64,000 nucleotides of DNA from Ilyomonas limi (GTDB taxonomy: Bacteria; Bacteroidota; Bacteroidia; Chitinophagales; Chitinophagaceae), in assembly GCF_005233845.1 (NCBI RefSeq), contig NZ_SZQL01000007.1:124001-188000 (forward strand), written 5' to 3'. Within the stretch, counting starts at the first letter, position 1, and each line of letters starts with the position of its first letter. The translations under genes and the position numbers were made by a program. Positions 63,497 through 64,000 of this stretch are shown one piece after another. The notes beneath the pieces are model-generated. The model worked only from the letters and a program-made list of their open reading frames with translations. It was not told the DNA's origin and ran no database searches.

Positions 63497-63539
63497 AAAA
63501 GCCTTTAGTAAATTGATATTCAATTACTAAAGGCTTTTT
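63497..63539 (+). terminator. Terminator after the tRNA-like RNA
   Basis: AAAAGCCTTTAGTAA and TTACTAAAGGCTTTT pair perfectly (15 bases) over a ~12-base loop and a T-run follows. It begins 6 bases after the tRNA-like acceptor end, supporting transcription of that RNA. Confidence 0.92.
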
Positions 63540-63631
63540 TGTTTATGTATTGGAGACAATAAAGGATAATAATTCATTATTCTATTGTAATCCTTAATAG
63601 CAAATCTTTTTATAATAAAGCGCCTTAAAAC

Positions 63632-64000
63632 TCATTGGCTTATAGTATTTAAATACGCAAGTAGTTTCTTCAGGTCTTCTTCTTTGGAGAAGTCTATCTT
63701 ATTCTCATTTAAGTAAGCTGCTAAGCCTTTTCTCTTACTAAACATTTTCAGCACATTCCTTTTAGTAGCAGGTAAAAAGTGATAATATGGGTCACCGATG
63801 TAATAGAAAATGTGTGTTATAAAAATCAACTGCTTGTTCTCTGTCAGATGTAGTGTTCGTGCGCCAATGTTTAAGCTGCTGTAATTTTCAATACCGCCTG
63901 AAGATGTGTAATTCTCGAATCCTCCTCTTTTCTTTATATCTGCCAGCCTCATTTTTTCACTTTTTGCAAGCTTTGCACTTGTATTCCCTGCGATAAACTG
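63632..64000 (-). CDS. Hypothetical protein, 5' end outside window
   Basis: The C-terminal 122 codons of a protein that stays open to the window edge; the ATG at 63952 is probably internal, since upstream codons (QFIAGNTSAKLAKSE) are plausible. The visible part has no membrane helix. It contains HFLPATKRNVLKMFSKRKGL and a KIDFSKEEDLKKLLAYL tail. No family is recognised; it may be an exported protein. The tRNA-like RNA terminator lies beyond its stop codon. Confidence 0.6.
   Translation of the reverse strand, partial: QFIAGNTSAKLAKSEKMRLADIKKRGGFENYTSSGGIENYSSLNIGARTLHLTENKQLIFITHIFYYIGDPYYHFLPATKRNVLKMFSKRKGLAAYLNENKIDFSKEEDLKKLLAYLNTISQ

Noticed and set aside
63287-63523. 78-codon minus-strand frame over the tRNA-like RNA
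   Set aside because: Its codons are the complement of the T-arm and acceptor stem; structure and terminator favour an RNA gene on the other strand.
1-64000. CRISPR arrays, prophage or defence islands
   Set aside because: No regularly spaced direct repeats, integrases, transposases or cas genes were seen; the holin-like gene at 35673 has no phage context.

Overview
The window looks like a chromosomal segment of a Bacteroidota bacterium, most likely a member of the Chitinophagaceae. The support is a SusC/SusD pair, a type IX secretion sorting domain, many lipoproteins with short lipoboxes, BshB1 (bacillithiol), DUF4294 and DUF4294-like family proteins, RpoB of the Bacteroidota length (1267 residues), weak or absent Shine-Dalgarno sites, and moderate G+C. 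Family placement is an inference from gene content, not from a marker search.

Layout. 1-7.6 kb: sugar genes (a 3-keto-disaccharide hydrolase-like protein cut by the window edge, two Gfo/Idh/MocA oxidoreductases, a nucleoside-permease-like transporter), a sensor protein with no ATPase domain and several very small proteins. 7.9-18.1 kb: mostly housekeeping genes (Pcm, polyprenyl synthase, an APC permease, a PH-domain protein, a T9SS cargo protein, PriA, PlsC, an exported MsrA) with two copies of a 155-158 bp MITE-like repeat. 18.5-28.9 kb: a nitrogen-oxide and stress region with a group III truncated haemoglobin, a broken DinB gene, an ECF41 sigma factor facing an AhpD-like protein, then a complete nitrous oxide reductase operon (cytochrome c, NosZ, membrane-NosL fusion, NosD, NosF, NosY) divergent from a Crp/Fnr regulator. 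The same 12-base dyad lies before the haemoglobin gene and in the nos/regulator intergenic region, which suggests one regulon.

29-43 kb: rhomboid protease, a conserved-looking 52-residue protein, cupin, M1 peptidase, NlpC/P60 protein, an envelope-stress-like operon (TerB, holin-like, BON, SH3), then a three-gene operon of an altered Lgt paralogue, a radical SAM enzyme with the Cys pattern of the MJ0619/Tes group and a small membrane protein. A desaturase, BshB1 and DUF4294 follow. 43.5-47.4 kb: rpoB alone, with its own terminator and no rpoC or rplJL beside it. 48-58.4 kb: a nutrient-uptake locus (SusC, SusD, an FG-GAP/ASPIC lipoprotein, a vanadium-haloperoxidase-like lipoprotein). 59-63.2 kb: a beta-barrel protein, an inward-rectifier K+ channel, an ABC exporter and an Lrp/AsnC regulator. 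63.3-63.5 kb: an unusual 172-nt tRNA-like RNA with its own promoter candidate and terminator.

The strongest candidates for undescribed biology are the Lgt-paralogue/radical-SAM operon, the tRNA-like RNA, and the dyad that links the haemoglobin gene to the nos operon. All are hypotheses read from sequence by eye; no database search was possible.
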